Assembly: GCA_000759755.1 (NCBI GenBank)
Contig: BBMW01000010.1
Location: 62,001 to 126,000 of the forward strand
Direction of reading: 5' to 3'
Length of the DNA stretch: 64,000 bases
From: Citrobacter werkmanii NBRC 105721
GTDB lineage: Bacteria; Pseudomonadota; Gammaproteobacteria; Enterobacterales; Enterobacteriaceae
Shown: positions 29,206 to 38,562 of the stretch, piece after piece
Position numbering within the stretch: position 1 is the first letter of the stretch
Layout: each line of letters starts with the position of its first letter
Made by a program: the position numbers and the translations under genes
The notes under the pieces: generated by a model
The model's input: only the letters and a program-made list of their open reading frames with translations
Databases searched by the model: none
What the model was told of the DNA's origin: nothing

Positions 29206-31380
29206 ATGAACCAACTCACCCCACGCGAAAATATTCACGCGTTTATGCAAACGCTGGAAAACGTCTACACCCAGTTGTCACTTCACAAAGGCTTTCTGCG
29301 TGAAGAGGGGCTTTTTCAGCTAAACCAAATACTCGCGAACATGCGCCGCAGCCTCGCTGCTGAAGACGAAGCCAGTAAACTATTGCGCATCGGTATTGTG
29401 GGTTCGGTAAAAGCAGGGAAATCTACATTTCTTAATGCTCTTCTGTTCAATGGACAGAATATTTTACCGAAAGCAGCGACACCGATGACGGCTTCACTTA
29501 CCCGTCTACGCTATGCCCAGGAACAATGCGCAAAGCTGGTTTTCTACTCCCCAGAGGACTGGCAAGATATTGAAAGCGACGCCGAAACTGCTGAGAGTAT
29601 GATTGCCAAAAAGTTGGCAGAAGCGCGTGCTCATCACGCCAATAATCTGCGAAACAGCTCCATTCACTTCAACGAAGAAAGAGTTCGCAAAAGTATTATC
29701 CACGAGCTTCCCCCCGAATTAGCCACTTGTCGCGAACTCAAAAAAACCGCTGAAAAAGAAGGGCTGGATGTTTACAGCGAACTGGAAAAGGGAGAGCAGA
29801 TTATCCCTTTTGACAACCTGAGCGAAATCCAGGCAAAACTCAGTGAATACATCGGATCTCATGGGCGTTTAACCCCACTCGTTCGCCATGTTGAGTTAAA
29901 CCTTAATCATGACGTACTCCGCGATATCGAAATTATCGATACCCCAGGCTTGAACGATCCTGTGGTATCCCGTAGTCGGGAAACGATTAATTTCCTCTGC
30001 CAATGTGATTGCGTCATGATTCTCTCTTATGCGGGAGAATTTCTATCCAAGCAGGATATGGATCTTATTAAACATAAGTTAGTCAATGATGGTATTCTTC
30101 ATCACACCATTATCGCCAGTAAAATGGATTTGGCGATTCAGGATCATCGCGGCCAGAAAACCTTTTTTAAGGATGCCTTTATGGCGACACGACAAAACGT
30201 CGTCAGCACCATGAAAGGTCGGTTTGACTCTCAGGAACCGGTCCTGGTTTCGGCTTTGCTGGAAGGTATCGCATGGAAAATGGAACAACAGTTACCTTTA
30301 AGCGAGGAAGAGCAACTCACCCGAGATAACCTGGCAAGCTTTACTAACGCCCCACATGAAGCGAAGGATTTTCGCTCCGTCGCGGGATTAAAAAGAGTTC
30401 GCCAGGAACTGGAGCAGTGTCGGGAGAAAAAAGATCAGATCAAATACTCACATCAGATTGATTTGATCCGTGGTAAAAAAAGCGAACTTCGCAACTGTCT
30501 TAAAAATCTCGAAACCTCTGCCCTGAGCGATAAAGAGACGCTTTCGTCAGTTGATCTGGAAACCCTACAGTCAGGGATGAATGCGCTCAATCAGAGTGTT
30601 AAGAAAATTGACGCTGATATTCATGTCCATTTCAGTACAGCCGAGTTGCAGATGCACCGGGAGTTTGAACGTCTTAAATTACGTATTATTGGGCTTATTG
30701 ATAATTATCGTGAACTGAATGTCAGCAGTAGGAGCCATGATGAAGATCGCTCCACAACCAGCGGTATGTTCTTCTGGAAGAAAACCCATACCCGAATTGT
30801 GTCTGTAACTGAGTATCAGGCAGAAATTTCAGATATTATCAATACGTTACGGCGATATACTAACAACGTCGGAGCGGAAATCATTACCGCCTATGAACAT
30901 TTTACGCCGCTGGATACCTTAAAGGCGCAGTTGAAAAAACATGTACTTGAAGCCTTCCACGAGGCAGATGTCACCTTCAGTAAAGAAACTATTCTTGGGC
31001 CATTACAAATAAGCCTTGATAAGCTGCGTATCACTCCTCCCCATTACGAGCCACAAGCCGAGATCGACAGTATTGTGAATAAATTCGGTGCCAGCGTTAA
31101 GAATGAAGATATTGCCGAGCTAAAAGTGGCCCTGGAAAAGGCATTAGACAGCATAAGCAAGAAAATCAGACATACGCTTGATGAACAACAGGCTAGTTTT
31201 ATCAGAACTCTTCATCAGCAAAATGACATGTTTGTTGGCGATATCAGCAAGTCTATCCAAAGTAATCTCGATAAGCTCTCAGCCCAATACAATGATAAGC
31301 AAAGTAATATTGCTCACTATGACGAAACGATAACACGACTACGAGAATTACGTGCCGAATTATCACATCTGGAGGTGTGA
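29206..31380 (+). CDS. Dynamin-like GTPase B
   Basis: A 724-residue large GTPase. G1 is GSVKAGKST at 66-74, switch-I Thr in ATPMTA near 92-95, G3 DTPG at 245-248 and G4 SKMD at 305-308. The insertion between G1 and G3 is unusually long (about 150 residues) and charged. The C-terminal half is mostly helical, with several coiled-coil stretches, fitting a dynamin stalk. It starts 22 bases after gene A. Pairs of unlike dynamin-like proteins that work together are known in bacteria (for example the Campylobacter pair), so A and B may form a hetero-oligomer. Confidence 0.85.
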   Translation: MNQLTPRENIHAFMQTLENVYTQLSLHKGFLREEGLFQLNQILANMRRSLAAEDEASKLLRIGIVGSVKAGKSTFLNALLFNGQNILPKAATPMTASLTRLRYAQEQCAKLVFYSPEDWQDIESDAETAESMIAKKLAEARAHHANNLRNSSIHFNEERVRKSIIHELPPELATCRELKKTAEKEGLDVYSELEKGEQIIPFDNLSEIQAKLSEYIGSHGRLTPLVRHVELNLNHDVLRDIEIIDTPGLNDPVVSRSRETINFLCQCDCVMILSYAGEFLSKQDMDLIKHKLVNDGILHHTIIASKMDLAIQDHRGQKTFFKDAFMATRQNVVSTMKGRFDSQEPVLVSALLEGIAWKMEQQLPLSEEEQLTRDNLASFTNAPHEAKDFRSVAGLKRVRQELEQCREKKDQIKYSHQIDLIRGKKSELRNCLKNLETSALSDKETLSSVDLETLQSGMNALNQSVKKIDADIHVHFSTAELQMHREFERLKLRIIGLIDNYRELNVSSRSHDEDRSTTSGMFFWKKTHTRIVSVTEYQAEISDIINTLRRYTNNVGAEIITAYEHFTPLDTLKAQLKKHVLEAFHEADVTFSKETILGPLQISLDKLRITPPHYEPQAEIDSIVNKFGASVKNEDIAELKVALEKALDSISKKIRHTLDEQQASFIRTLHQQNDMFVGDISKSIQSNLDKLSAQYNDKQSNIAHYDETITRLRELRAELSHLEV

Positions 31381-31381
31381 G

Positions 31382-32599
31382 GTGGATTTTGATGATTTAT
31401 TCACAGATGAAATACCTCCAGACATTGCAGGCGATAGCATACTGGAGAAAGATAGCGCATTGGCGCTACTACTACGCCTGTATGCTAACAACACGCAAAA
31501 TCAGAAGCATTTCGCGCATTTACGACGCAGCCTACAAGAGTATCTGCCAGAAATTATCAGCCGAGATGCGCTGACTGATGAACGTGAACGTAACCTGGTC
31601 AATGCATTTCGTACCTTAAGCGTGAAATTCGTCGAACAAGCGCAACTTCCGCAGCTTAAAAACAAGTGTCTGGTCGGCGTGGGAGGACGTTTTAGCGCAG
31701 GCAAATCGCAATTTATCAACACGCTGACCGGTCGACGCCACCTTCCAACAGGCCAGCGCCCAACGACGGCGGTAGCAACCTATTTGGTTAGTCAGGAATG
31801 CCCATCCATCACGGCTTATACAGCGAATGAAACGCGAGTTCCCCTCGAAGCGGAAGAGTTGGAAAGCATTGCCCATGTTTTTTTTGATAGCTACGGGCTG
31901 GGTTTCTCCGATATTCTCAAAAAAATAGTCATTGGGCAGCCAGATTTCCCGTGGCCGAATATCGCGCTGCTTGATACTCCAGGATATAACAATGACGATG
32001 AAGAAAACCGGGGAGATCGGTTGTTTGATGAAAAAATTGCCAGGGAGCACCTGAGCAATTGTGACTATGTTATTTGGCTGGCGACAGCCGATAATGGTTC
32101 ATTAGGTCAGAGTGACATTACTTTTCTTCATTCCCTGCATTTAAGCCATCCTTGCCTGGTAGTATTAAACAAAGCAGATGGGAAAACCACAGACGATCTA
32201 CACAGCATCATCAATACATTTAAAGACCAACTGGATAATGCCGGAATTGCGTATTGCGGCGTGACGGCCTTTTCATCAACGCTTAACACTGAGTATTTAG
32301 GCGCAACCCTGCTGCATGATTTTATTATCCAAGCCAGTAATGACCAACAGGCACGTCAGGAAATGAGGCAAGAATTACTGAGTCTGCAGGCCGAATGGCA
32401 GCGGATGAATCGACATAAACGCGATGCACTAAACCAGATCAACGCACCAATCAAGCGCGGTATTGTGAAAAGTGAATCGCCACAATATATCCGATCGTTG
32501 GTCGAAGCCTACAGCCTGAACCACTCGCAGATCGCCGATCTCACTCGTCAGAATAAAGCCTTTAACCTTCAGATTGAAAAATTATTAAAATATGAATAA
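31382..32599 (+). CDS. Large GTPase C (dynamin/YfjP-like)
   Basis: A 405-residue GTPase. The start is taken as GTG 31382 because GGAGGT lies eight bases upstream and the previous stop is one base before it; a TTG at 31352 would lie inside gene B. Motifs are G1 GRFSAGKS at 102-109, switch-I PTTA near 128, G3 DTPG at 198-201 and G4 NKAD at 263-266. The N-terminal 95 residues are helical, and the C-terminal part is short and basic. Without the long stalk of A and B it may act as a regulator or recruiter of them. It overlaps gene D by eight bases. Confidence 0.82.
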   Translation: MDFDDLFTDEIPPDIAGDSILEKDSALALLLRLYANNTQNQKHFAHLRRSLQEYLPEIISRDALTDERERNLVNAFRTLSVKFVEQAQLPQLKNKCLVGVGGRFSAGKSQFINTLTGRRHLPTGQRPTTAVATYLVSQECPSITAYTANETRVPLEAEELESIAHVFFDSYGLGFSDILKKIVIGQPDFPWPNIALLDTPGYNNDDEENRGDRLFDEKIAREHLSNCDYVIWLATADNGSLGQSDITFLHSLHLSHPCLVVLNKADGKTTDDLHSIINTFKDQLDNAGIAYCGVTAFSSTLNTEYLGATLLHDFIIQASNDQQARQEMRQELLSLQAEWQRMNRHKRDALNQINAPIKRGIVKSESPQYIRSLVEAYSLNHSQIADLTRQNKAFNLQIEKLLKYE

Positions 32600-35081
32600 A
32601 GCGATGCCACATTTTCTTGATGAGCTGGTCAGCTTGCTACAGGATGATCCGCAACATGATACCTGGTCCACCCCATGGAAGCTGTTAAAAACCGCCTGCG
32701 ATACACTTATCGAACAGCATTTATTACCCAGTAACTACCCGGAAAAAGCCGCACTTCAGTTAGCGCAACAACAAGCCCTTGATCGTCTCCAGGTCTTGCT
32801 GCGCTTTCCCCAGCTAATTAATCATCATGTAATCTGTTACATCGGCTTCAGAGGACATGAACGCGACACATTGCTGCCTGCTTTTACTCAATCCCGACGT
32901 TTCCACCGGGCGAATGATACAATTCCGACATTGATGAGCCGCACATACGCGCATGCCTGTCACGGCGGTATCACGCTTTATCAAAAGCGTTGCCCAATGA
33001 ACGAATCAGCCATCCTTGATGCCTTCGAAAAAACACGACAGCATAAAGGGGAATTACATCATTTTATTTCCGCATTTGCACTCGCAGTACCCGGCGCAGG
33101 ACCCGCAGTTACGCTGGTCGACATTCCGTACCGGGCTTCGCCGGACTCGCTCTATTTCAATGGATTTTTGGACGTTGCTGACACTATTGTCTTACCGGCC
33201 AGATCGCAATATCTGATAAAACGTACGCTGAATATACTTGAACAAACCGGAAGTACGGCGCAAATTCATCTGGTATCGATTGGTGATGGGCAATCCGCTG
33301 AACTAAAAAGCATGTTTCCAAAATTAGCCATTCAGGAAACGCTACCGCCTGAACGAACCTCTCTACGTCCTACGGTTAACAGCGGCATTTATCGCGAGCT
33401 TGAAGCTATTTTCGACGAACCACTGCTTTGGCTGGAAGGCGAGATAAAACGCAGTAAACAAATTATCGTTAACGCGAATGCTGATCTGGTGCAAAACGAC
33501 ACCGACCCGCAGGTCAGTGATGTTATCGAAACGATGATGCTACAAATGAAAACACAATGTGATGCGCTTGAAGAAGCTGCTCAACGCTATCGCCAGAGTC
33601 TGGATCAACTGTTAAGCCAGTGCAGAGAAGTTGAAACGCTTGTAGAACAACAACAAGCCCCAGCCCTGCCCGGAAAAGATGCTCATTCCACTCTGCGAGA
33701 TCGAAAGTGGAAATATGCACAGCAGCGTTTTATTTCTTTGTGTTACGCGAAGCAAATAAGCAAGGCCACGCGTCTTGCCAGCGATATGCGTCTCGCTGGT
33801 TATCCTTATGTGAACATCCTTGAGCTCTTTATTAATGAACTCAACAATATGCCATTGAATAGCGCACATCTGGCAGAGCTGAGTGTGCTGAGTGGCTGCA
33901 AAAACGAATTTATTTATCGTGCCTGTCTGCATTTTCGCTCCGCGCTGAAGGTAAGCGATGCTGAAGCAGGTCAGCGCTATGCCGCAAATATTACATGCCG
34001 GACAGGTGAAGAATTTTATACGCTTGGCTGCTGGAAACTCACAACCCGCGCCAGCGAAGGCGAAAAAAACCTTCGTCGCGCTTATATGCTGGGCGAGCCC
34101 CTTGCCGGCGACCTTTTATTACGCTGCATAGATAAAAAATCCTCCGCCGAAGCTGAAACTACCCTGCGTTATCTGGCTAATGCCCTACATCCCGGCGCTA
34201 ATTATCGCTTCGGATGCCAATTTATAAAAGATAATCGCCATGATAACGCTCATCTTCATTTACGTATTGCTGCAGCCTTAGGGCATCTGGATGCGCTTAA
34301 AATGATCGCCAGGATGGAGTACAACAAATATGCGCCGTCACAGGAAATGACCCCTGCGAGAAAAAATGCGCTCAGTATTTATCATTATCTCTGGCACACT
34401 ACACGCGGGACTCAAGATAATAATGAGGTATTTCTGGATGACGATGATCGCTATATTTACGGCAGTTTGCTGCACTTACAAAAATCATTTACCGAAGCAT
34501 ATGCGATCCTTGAAAAATGCCATCAGGCCAGAGCCTGGACTTTATTAGGCAGGATGAACCACTATGGCGACGGTAAGCCGGTAAATCTCGATTTGGCGAG
34601 AGCCTATTATCAAAAAAGCGTCAGTGCTGGTGATAAAAGTGCAACAAAAATGCTAATGCGCCTGGAAGAGACCGCAAAAGCGAAAGCCCGCAGAGAAAAT
34701 ACCTACAACACGACTTACCAGCGTACGGAACATACTTCTTATTCCAGCTCCTCCAGTGACAGCAGCTGTTTTCTTACCACCGCAACCTGTCGCGTAATGG
34801 GTTATGAGGACGATTGCGAAGTTTTGCAATCCTTCCGCCATTTTCGTGACCACGTACTGCTTACGCAGTCTGAGGGCGAAAAATTGGTTGGTGAGTATTA
34901 TCAAATTGCCCCCAGACTCCTTGAAAAAATTGACGCAAGAGCCAATCCTCAAGCGATCTACCAATCAATGTGGGATGACTATATCAAACCGGGCTATGAC
35001 CTCTTGCAGGCTGGGCGTCACCAGGAAGCAAAAGAACTTTATATAAAACTCGTTACAACATTAATGAAAACCTACCTTTAG
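32592..35081 (+). CDS. Degenerate-GTPase / Sel1-repeat / CFI-box protein D
   Basis: An 829-residue protein of mixed build. Residues about 75-250 look like a decayed GTPase: GFRGHERDT at 85-93 stands where a P-loop should be but lacks GKS/T, TIPT follows at 110-113, and VDIPYR at 176-181 replaces DxPG. A coiled coil lies near 295-350. Residues 380-690 contain helical TPR/Sel1-type repeats, clearest in ARAYYQKSVSAGDKSATKML. A Ser-rich linker leads to a C-terminal domain from 726 beginning CFLTTATCRVMG, the CFI-box type. It overlaps gene C and is the last of the four. The role is unknown; a scaffold or effector partner of the GTPases is plausible. Confidence 0.8.
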   Translation: MNKAMPHFLDELVSLLQDDPQHDTWSTPWKLLKTACDTLIEQHLLPSNYPEKAALQLAQQQALDRLQVLLRFPQLINHHVICYIGFRGHERDTLLPAFTQSRRFHRANDTIPTLMSRTYAHACHGGITLYQKRCPMNESAILDAFEKTRQHKGELHHFISAFALAVPGAGPAVTLVDIPYRASPDSLYFNGFLDVADTIVLPARSQYLIKRTLNILEQTGSTAQIHLVSIGDGQSAELKSMFPKLAIQETLPPERTSLRPTVNSGIYRELEAIFDEPLLWLEGEIKRSKQIIVNANADLVQNDTDPQVSDVIETMMLQMKTQCDALEEAAQRYRQSLDQLLSQCREVETLVEQQQAPALPGKDAHSTLRDRKWKYAQQRFISLCYAKQISKATRLASDMRLAGYPYVNILELFINELNNMPLNSAHLAELSVLSGCKNEFIYRACLHFRSALKVSDAEAGQRYAANITCRTGEEFYTLGCWKLTTRASEGEKNLRRAYMLGEPLAGDLLLRCIDKKSSAEAETTLRYLANALHPGANYRFGCQFIKDNRHDNAHLHLRIAAALGHLDALKMIARMEYNKYAPSQEMTPARKNALSIYHYLWHTTRGTQDNNEVFLDDDDRYIYGSLLHLQKSFTEAYAILEKCHQARAWTLLGRMNHYGDGKPVNLDLARAYYQKSVSAGDKSATKMLMRLEETAKAKARRENTYNTTYQRTEHTSYSSSSSDSSCFLTTATCRVMGYEDDCEVLQSFRHFRDHVLLTQSEGEKLVGEYYQIAPRLLEKIDARANPQAIYQSMWDDYIKPGYDLLQAGRHQEAKELYIKLVTTLMKTYL

Positions 35082-35142
35082 TTAAGGTTAAGACTATGTA
35101 AACCCTGTGTTTAGAGCCTCGTTAACAGCTGTCAACGTTCAG

Positions 35143-35175
35143 AACGGGGGCGCATTCTGATGATGCGCCCCCGTT
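35143..35175. terminator. GC-rich hairpin between cassette and puuP
   Basis: AACGGGGGCGCAT / ATGCGCCCCCGTT is a perfect 13-bp stem with a 7-base loop between convergent genes. No T tract follows on either strand, so it may also be an mRNA 3'-end stabiliser. Confidence 0.6.
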
Positions 35176-35200
35176 GGTACTACTTAAAACGACATTACCA

Positions 35201-36589
35201 TTACTCCCAGGCCCGTTCGGTTTTCGCCGCATCAAACTGCGGCGGCGGCTTACGAAAACGTCCGGTCAGCCAGGCGAGATACACCAACCCTAACCCGGCC
35301 CATACCAGTCCCAGCGTCAGCGATGTCACCTCCAGATTGACCCACAGTACGGCAACCGTGGCGGCGCCAACCATTGGCAATACCAGAAAGTGTAATTTCT
35401 CCTGCCAGGTATGTTTACGCCCTTCACGACGCCAGAAGTGGTTAAACACCGACAAATTGACGAACGTAAAGGCCACCAGCGCACCAAAGTTAATCAACGC
35501 CGTGGCGGTCACCAGGTCAAAAAACAGGGCCGACAGCGCCACAATGCCGACCATAATGACGTTTAGCGCAGGGGTGCGCCATTTCGGATGGACATAACCG
35601 AAGTACTTCTCCGGGAAGACGTTATCGCGGCCCATCACGTACAGCAAACGGGATACACTGGCATGTGACGCCAGGCCTGACGCCAGCGTATTCACAAAAG
35701 TCGTACACAGGAAAATGGACTGGAACAGTTTGCCGCCGACATATAGCGCAATCTCCGGCAGCGCCGCATCCGGGTCTTTAAAGCGGCTAATATCCGGGAA
35801 AAACAGCTGCATAAAGAACGAAGCGGCAATGAAGATCAACCCACCGTACAGGGCGGTGAGGAAAATAGCTTTCGGGATGGTACGCGCCGCATCCGGCGTT
35901 TCTTCAGAGAGCGTCGTCACCGCATCAAAGCCGAGGAACGAGAAGCAGACGATGGTCGCCCCGGTGATAATCGGGATCAAATGCGCATTCTGGCTAATAA
36001 ACGGTTGCAGCGACCAGACGGTGCCGACCCCCTCGCCTTTATGCAGCCCTTGTACCACGAGGAAGATAAACACGGCGATTATCGCCACCTGCACCAGTAC
36101 AAACAGCGCATTGAAGTTCGCCACCAGATTAACGCTTTTCAAATTGGCCGCGGTGAGGATCGCCACGAACATCACCACCCAAATCCATGGCGCAACCTCC
36201 GGGAACAGCGCGGAGAGGTAAATTTTCGCCAGCAGGACGTTAATCATCGGCAGGAAAAGGTAGTCAAGCAGCGACGACCAGCCAACCATAAACCCCACAT
36301 GCGGATTGATGGCTTTTTGCGCGTAGGTGTAGGCCGAACCAGCCTGCGGAAACTGGCGTACCAGCTTACCGTAACTGATGGCGGTGAACAGCACGCCCGC
36401 CAGGGCCAGCAGATAGGAGGCCGGAACATGGCCATTGCTGACGCCCGAAACAATCCCAAAGGTGTCAAACACCGTCATCGGCGTGAGATAGGCCAACCCC
36501 ATCACCACCACCTGCCACAGCTTCAGGGATTTTCGCAGCTGTGTTTTGCCCGGCTGGGCTGCAACGTCCACAGGAGAATTAGTCGACAT
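35201..36589 (-). CDS. puuP: Putrescine importer PuuP
   Basis: Proton-driven APC-superfamily putrescine permease, 462 residues with about 12 membrane segments, nearly collinear with E. coli PuuP (461). The start [26 protein letters not shown] is chosen from that match; the frame is open 18 codons further up. It is encoded downstream of puuA on the same strand, separated by 343 bases, and brings in putrescine for gamma-glutamylation by PuuA. Confidence 0.96.
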   Translation of the reverse strand: MSTNSPVDVAAQPGKTQLRKSLKLWQVVVMGLAYLTPMTVFDTFGIVSGVSNGHVPASYLLALAGVLFTAISYGKLVRQFPQAGSAYTYAQKAINPHVGFMVGWSSLLDYLFLPMINVLLAKIYLSALFPEVAPWIWVVMFVAILTAANLKSVNLVANFNALFVLVQVAIIAVFIFLVVQGLHKGEGVGTVWSLQPFISQNAHLIPIITGATIVCFSFLGFDAVTTLSEETPDAARTIPKAIFLTALYGGLIFIAASFFMQLFFPDISRFKDPDAALPEIALYVGGKLFQSIFLCTTFVNTLASGLASHASVSRLLYVMGRDNVFPEKYFGYVHPKWRTPALNVIMVGIVALSALFFDLVTATALINFGALVAFTFVNLSVFNHFWRREGRKHTWQEKLHFLVLPMVGAATVAVLWVNLEVTSLTLGLVWAGLGLVYLAWLTGRFRKPPPQFDAAKTERAWE

Positions 36590-36932
36590 AGCGATCCTCC
36601 CCGCAACGAGTCCAGGTCTGTGTTCGAAATGTTGGTAGCGCAAACCTGAGTCGTGTCGGGGTGGATCTCCAAAAGTAAGGCGTCAATGTCGTACGGCAAA
36701 GGTGTGGTCCGTACTTACTGCGGGAGCCATGGATGCTCACGCGGGACTGGTTTTTAAACACTGGCATCATCACATTTCCTCGTCACAAACTCTGTCGGTT
36801 ATCTGAAGACCCGTTGTCGCCCGCGCTCCATTACGCGACATCCGGGAAATGGCAGGTATTCCTGCAATTTTTACGGGCTGGCTCCGCTCAGCCCGCATGA
36901 TGCGACTTCTTTTTAAACGACCTGTACGACGG
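36590..36932. other. Spacer between puuA and puuP
   Basis: This 343-base stretch holds a small hairpin (CGGGCTG / CAGCCCG, 36874-36895) close to the puuA stop and otherwise no gene that I can support. A separate puuP promoter could be here. Confidence 0.4.
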
Positions 36933-38351
36933 TCAGGCGTTTTTCAACATCCACTCAATTTCAGTGTCGGTAATCAGGCGTTCAAACTGGATTAATTCAT
37001 CGTTTTTACAGGCGTGATACACGTGACTAAAACGCTCACCCAATAATTCACGCAGACTGTCGTTTTGCATAAACTCCCACAGCGCATCGCTCTGACGGAT
37101 CGGGAACGGCAAACCCTCCTGCTCCAGTCCGTTGCCTTCCACCTCTTCCTGTAACGGCAGCTCGTTATCCAGACCATGGAGGATCCCGGCCAGAATGGTC
37201 GACATCACCAGATAAGGGTTGGCATCAGCCCCCGCCACACGATATTCAACCCGATGATTATCACGATCGCCGCAGGGAATGCGCAGTGCCACCGTACGGT
37301 TGTTATGCCCCCAGGAAGCCTGAGTCGGGACGTACATCCCAGGTTGGAAGCGACGATAAGAGTTCACATTTGGCGCCAGCAGCGCCATCGACGCAGGCAT
37401 CAGATCAATCATCCCGGCAAGCGCCCGCTTAAGCAACGCGGAGTCATCGCCATTCACATCGGCCAGCACGTTCTCGCCTTTGTTATTCATAATGCTGATG
37501 TGGATATGCATCCCGCTACCGGCATGCTCCTCATAAGGCTTTGCCATAAACGTGGCGTGCATCTTATGTTTTTCCGCCACCAACCGCACCAGCCGCTTCA
37601 GCGCCAGCGCATCGTCACAGGCGTCGAGTACGTTATCGGTATGGATAAGATTGATTTCAAACTGACCAGGCGATGCTTCGGCCACCGCACCGTCGGCCGG
37701 GATCAGCTGCAGACGGGCCAGTTCGTCGATATCGTTCAGCACATCAGCAAAATGGTTCAGATTATCAACAGAGTAAACCTGACTTTGGGTATTACGATCG
37801 TCCGTTCCCGGCGCGCATGGCGGCTGCAGATAACCTTCCGGATCGCGCTTGCGATCGAGTAAATAGAACTCCAGCTCTACCGCTACGACGGGGAACAAAC
37901 CGCGCTGGCGAAGTTTCTGCCAGAGTCGGTTGAGAACGTTCCGCGGCTCAACGTCAAAGGGAGCGCCATCTTCATCCAGCATTGTCAGCATCATCTGCCC
38001 AATAAATTCCGGATCGGCGGCCGAAGGGGTTAACGTTCCGAGCACCGGCACACAGGTCCTGTCAGGCTCGCCAAGTTCTTGTCCTAACCCCGCCTCTTCC
38101 ACCACATTGCCCAGAATGTCCATCGCAAACACGGATGCCGGAAAATAACAGCCCTTCTCTAACTTAGACAATCCCGACACGGGAATGCGTTTACCGCGAA
38201 AACAGCCGTTCAGGTCGGTTAACAGCACATCGACAAACTGCGTGTTGGGATAGCGTTCCAGATATTGCTTCACTTCGCGCGCAAACGCGCTACTTCGCCT
38301 CTCTTCAGAATGCTGCACAAAATTCTCAACTTCTACGATATTGGTTTCCAT
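36933..38351 (-). CDS. puuA: Gamma-glutamylputrescine synthetase PuuA
   Basis: Glutamine-synthetase-fold ligase that joins glutamate to putrescine with ATP, the first step of the Puu pathway. It has 472 residues, as in E. coli. Metal- and substrate-site segments of the fold are visible: VAVELEFYLLD, GQFEINLIHTDN, GSGMHIHISIMNNKG and RIPCGDRDNHRVEYR. It is divergent from puuD across a spacer with two PuuR-box-like sites. Confidence 0.97.
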   Translation of the reverse strand: METNIVEVENFVQHSEERRSSAFAREVKQYLERYPNTQFVDVLLTDLNGCFRGKRIPVSGLSKLEKGCYFPASVFAMDILGNVVEEAGLGQELGEPDRTCVPVLGTLTPSAADPEFIGQMMLTMLDEDGAPFDVEPRNVLNRLWQKLRQRGLFPVVAVELEFYLLDRKRDPEGYLQPPCAPGTDDRNTQSQVYSVDNLNHFADVLNDIDELARLQLIPADGAVAEASPGQFEINLIHTDNVLDACDDALALKRLVRLVAEKHKMHATFMAKPYEEHAGSGMHIHISIMNNKGENVLADVNGDDSALLKRALAGMIDLMPASMALLAPNVNSYRRFQPGMYVPTQASWGHNNRTVALRIPCGDRDNHRVEYRVAGADANPYLVMSTILAGILHGLDNELPLQEEVEGNGLEQEGLPFPIRQSDALWEFMQNDSLRELLGERFSHVYHACKNDELIQFERLITDTEIEWMLKNA

Positions 38352-38395
38352 GATTCACCGCCGTTGGCCTGGTAAGCTTTCTGTGATTTGACTGT

Positions 38396-38410
38396 TAAAT
38401 ATAATGTCCA
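38396..38410. promoter_or_regulatory. PuuR box 1
   Basis: TAAATATAATGTCCA is close to the E. coli PuuR recognition sequence AAAATATAATGAACA. It lies about 45 bases upstream of puuA, where repressor binding would block its promoter. Confidence 0.75.
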
Positions 38411-38490
38411 CTCTTCGACTCTGGATGCAAACAATTTGTTTGTCAAATGTTAAATTAAGTTTGCTAGAAGGTTATTGCGCTGCTAGATTG

Positions 38491-38505
38491 AGAAAATAAT
38501 GAACG
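38491..38505. promoter_or_regulatory. PuuR box 2
   Basis: GAGAAAATAATGAAC contains the ATAATGAAC core of the PuuR sequence, about 60 bases upstream of puuD. Confidence 0.6.
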
Positions 38506-38562
38506 GAATGGCACAACAAGGAACCGTTTGGCAATAATTTATTCCAAAACGTGAGGTCGATC

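Noticed and set aside
27493-35081. Calling the cassette a known Eleos/LeoABC system
   Set aside because: Sizes of A and the GTPase theme are suggestive, but there are four genes with a Sel1/CFI-box protein, and I cannot show homology to LeoA, LeoB or LeoC from sequence alone.
26875-35200. Integrative element borders around the GTPase cassette
   Set aside because: I looked for an integrase, tRNA end, transposase and flanking direct repeats and saw none.
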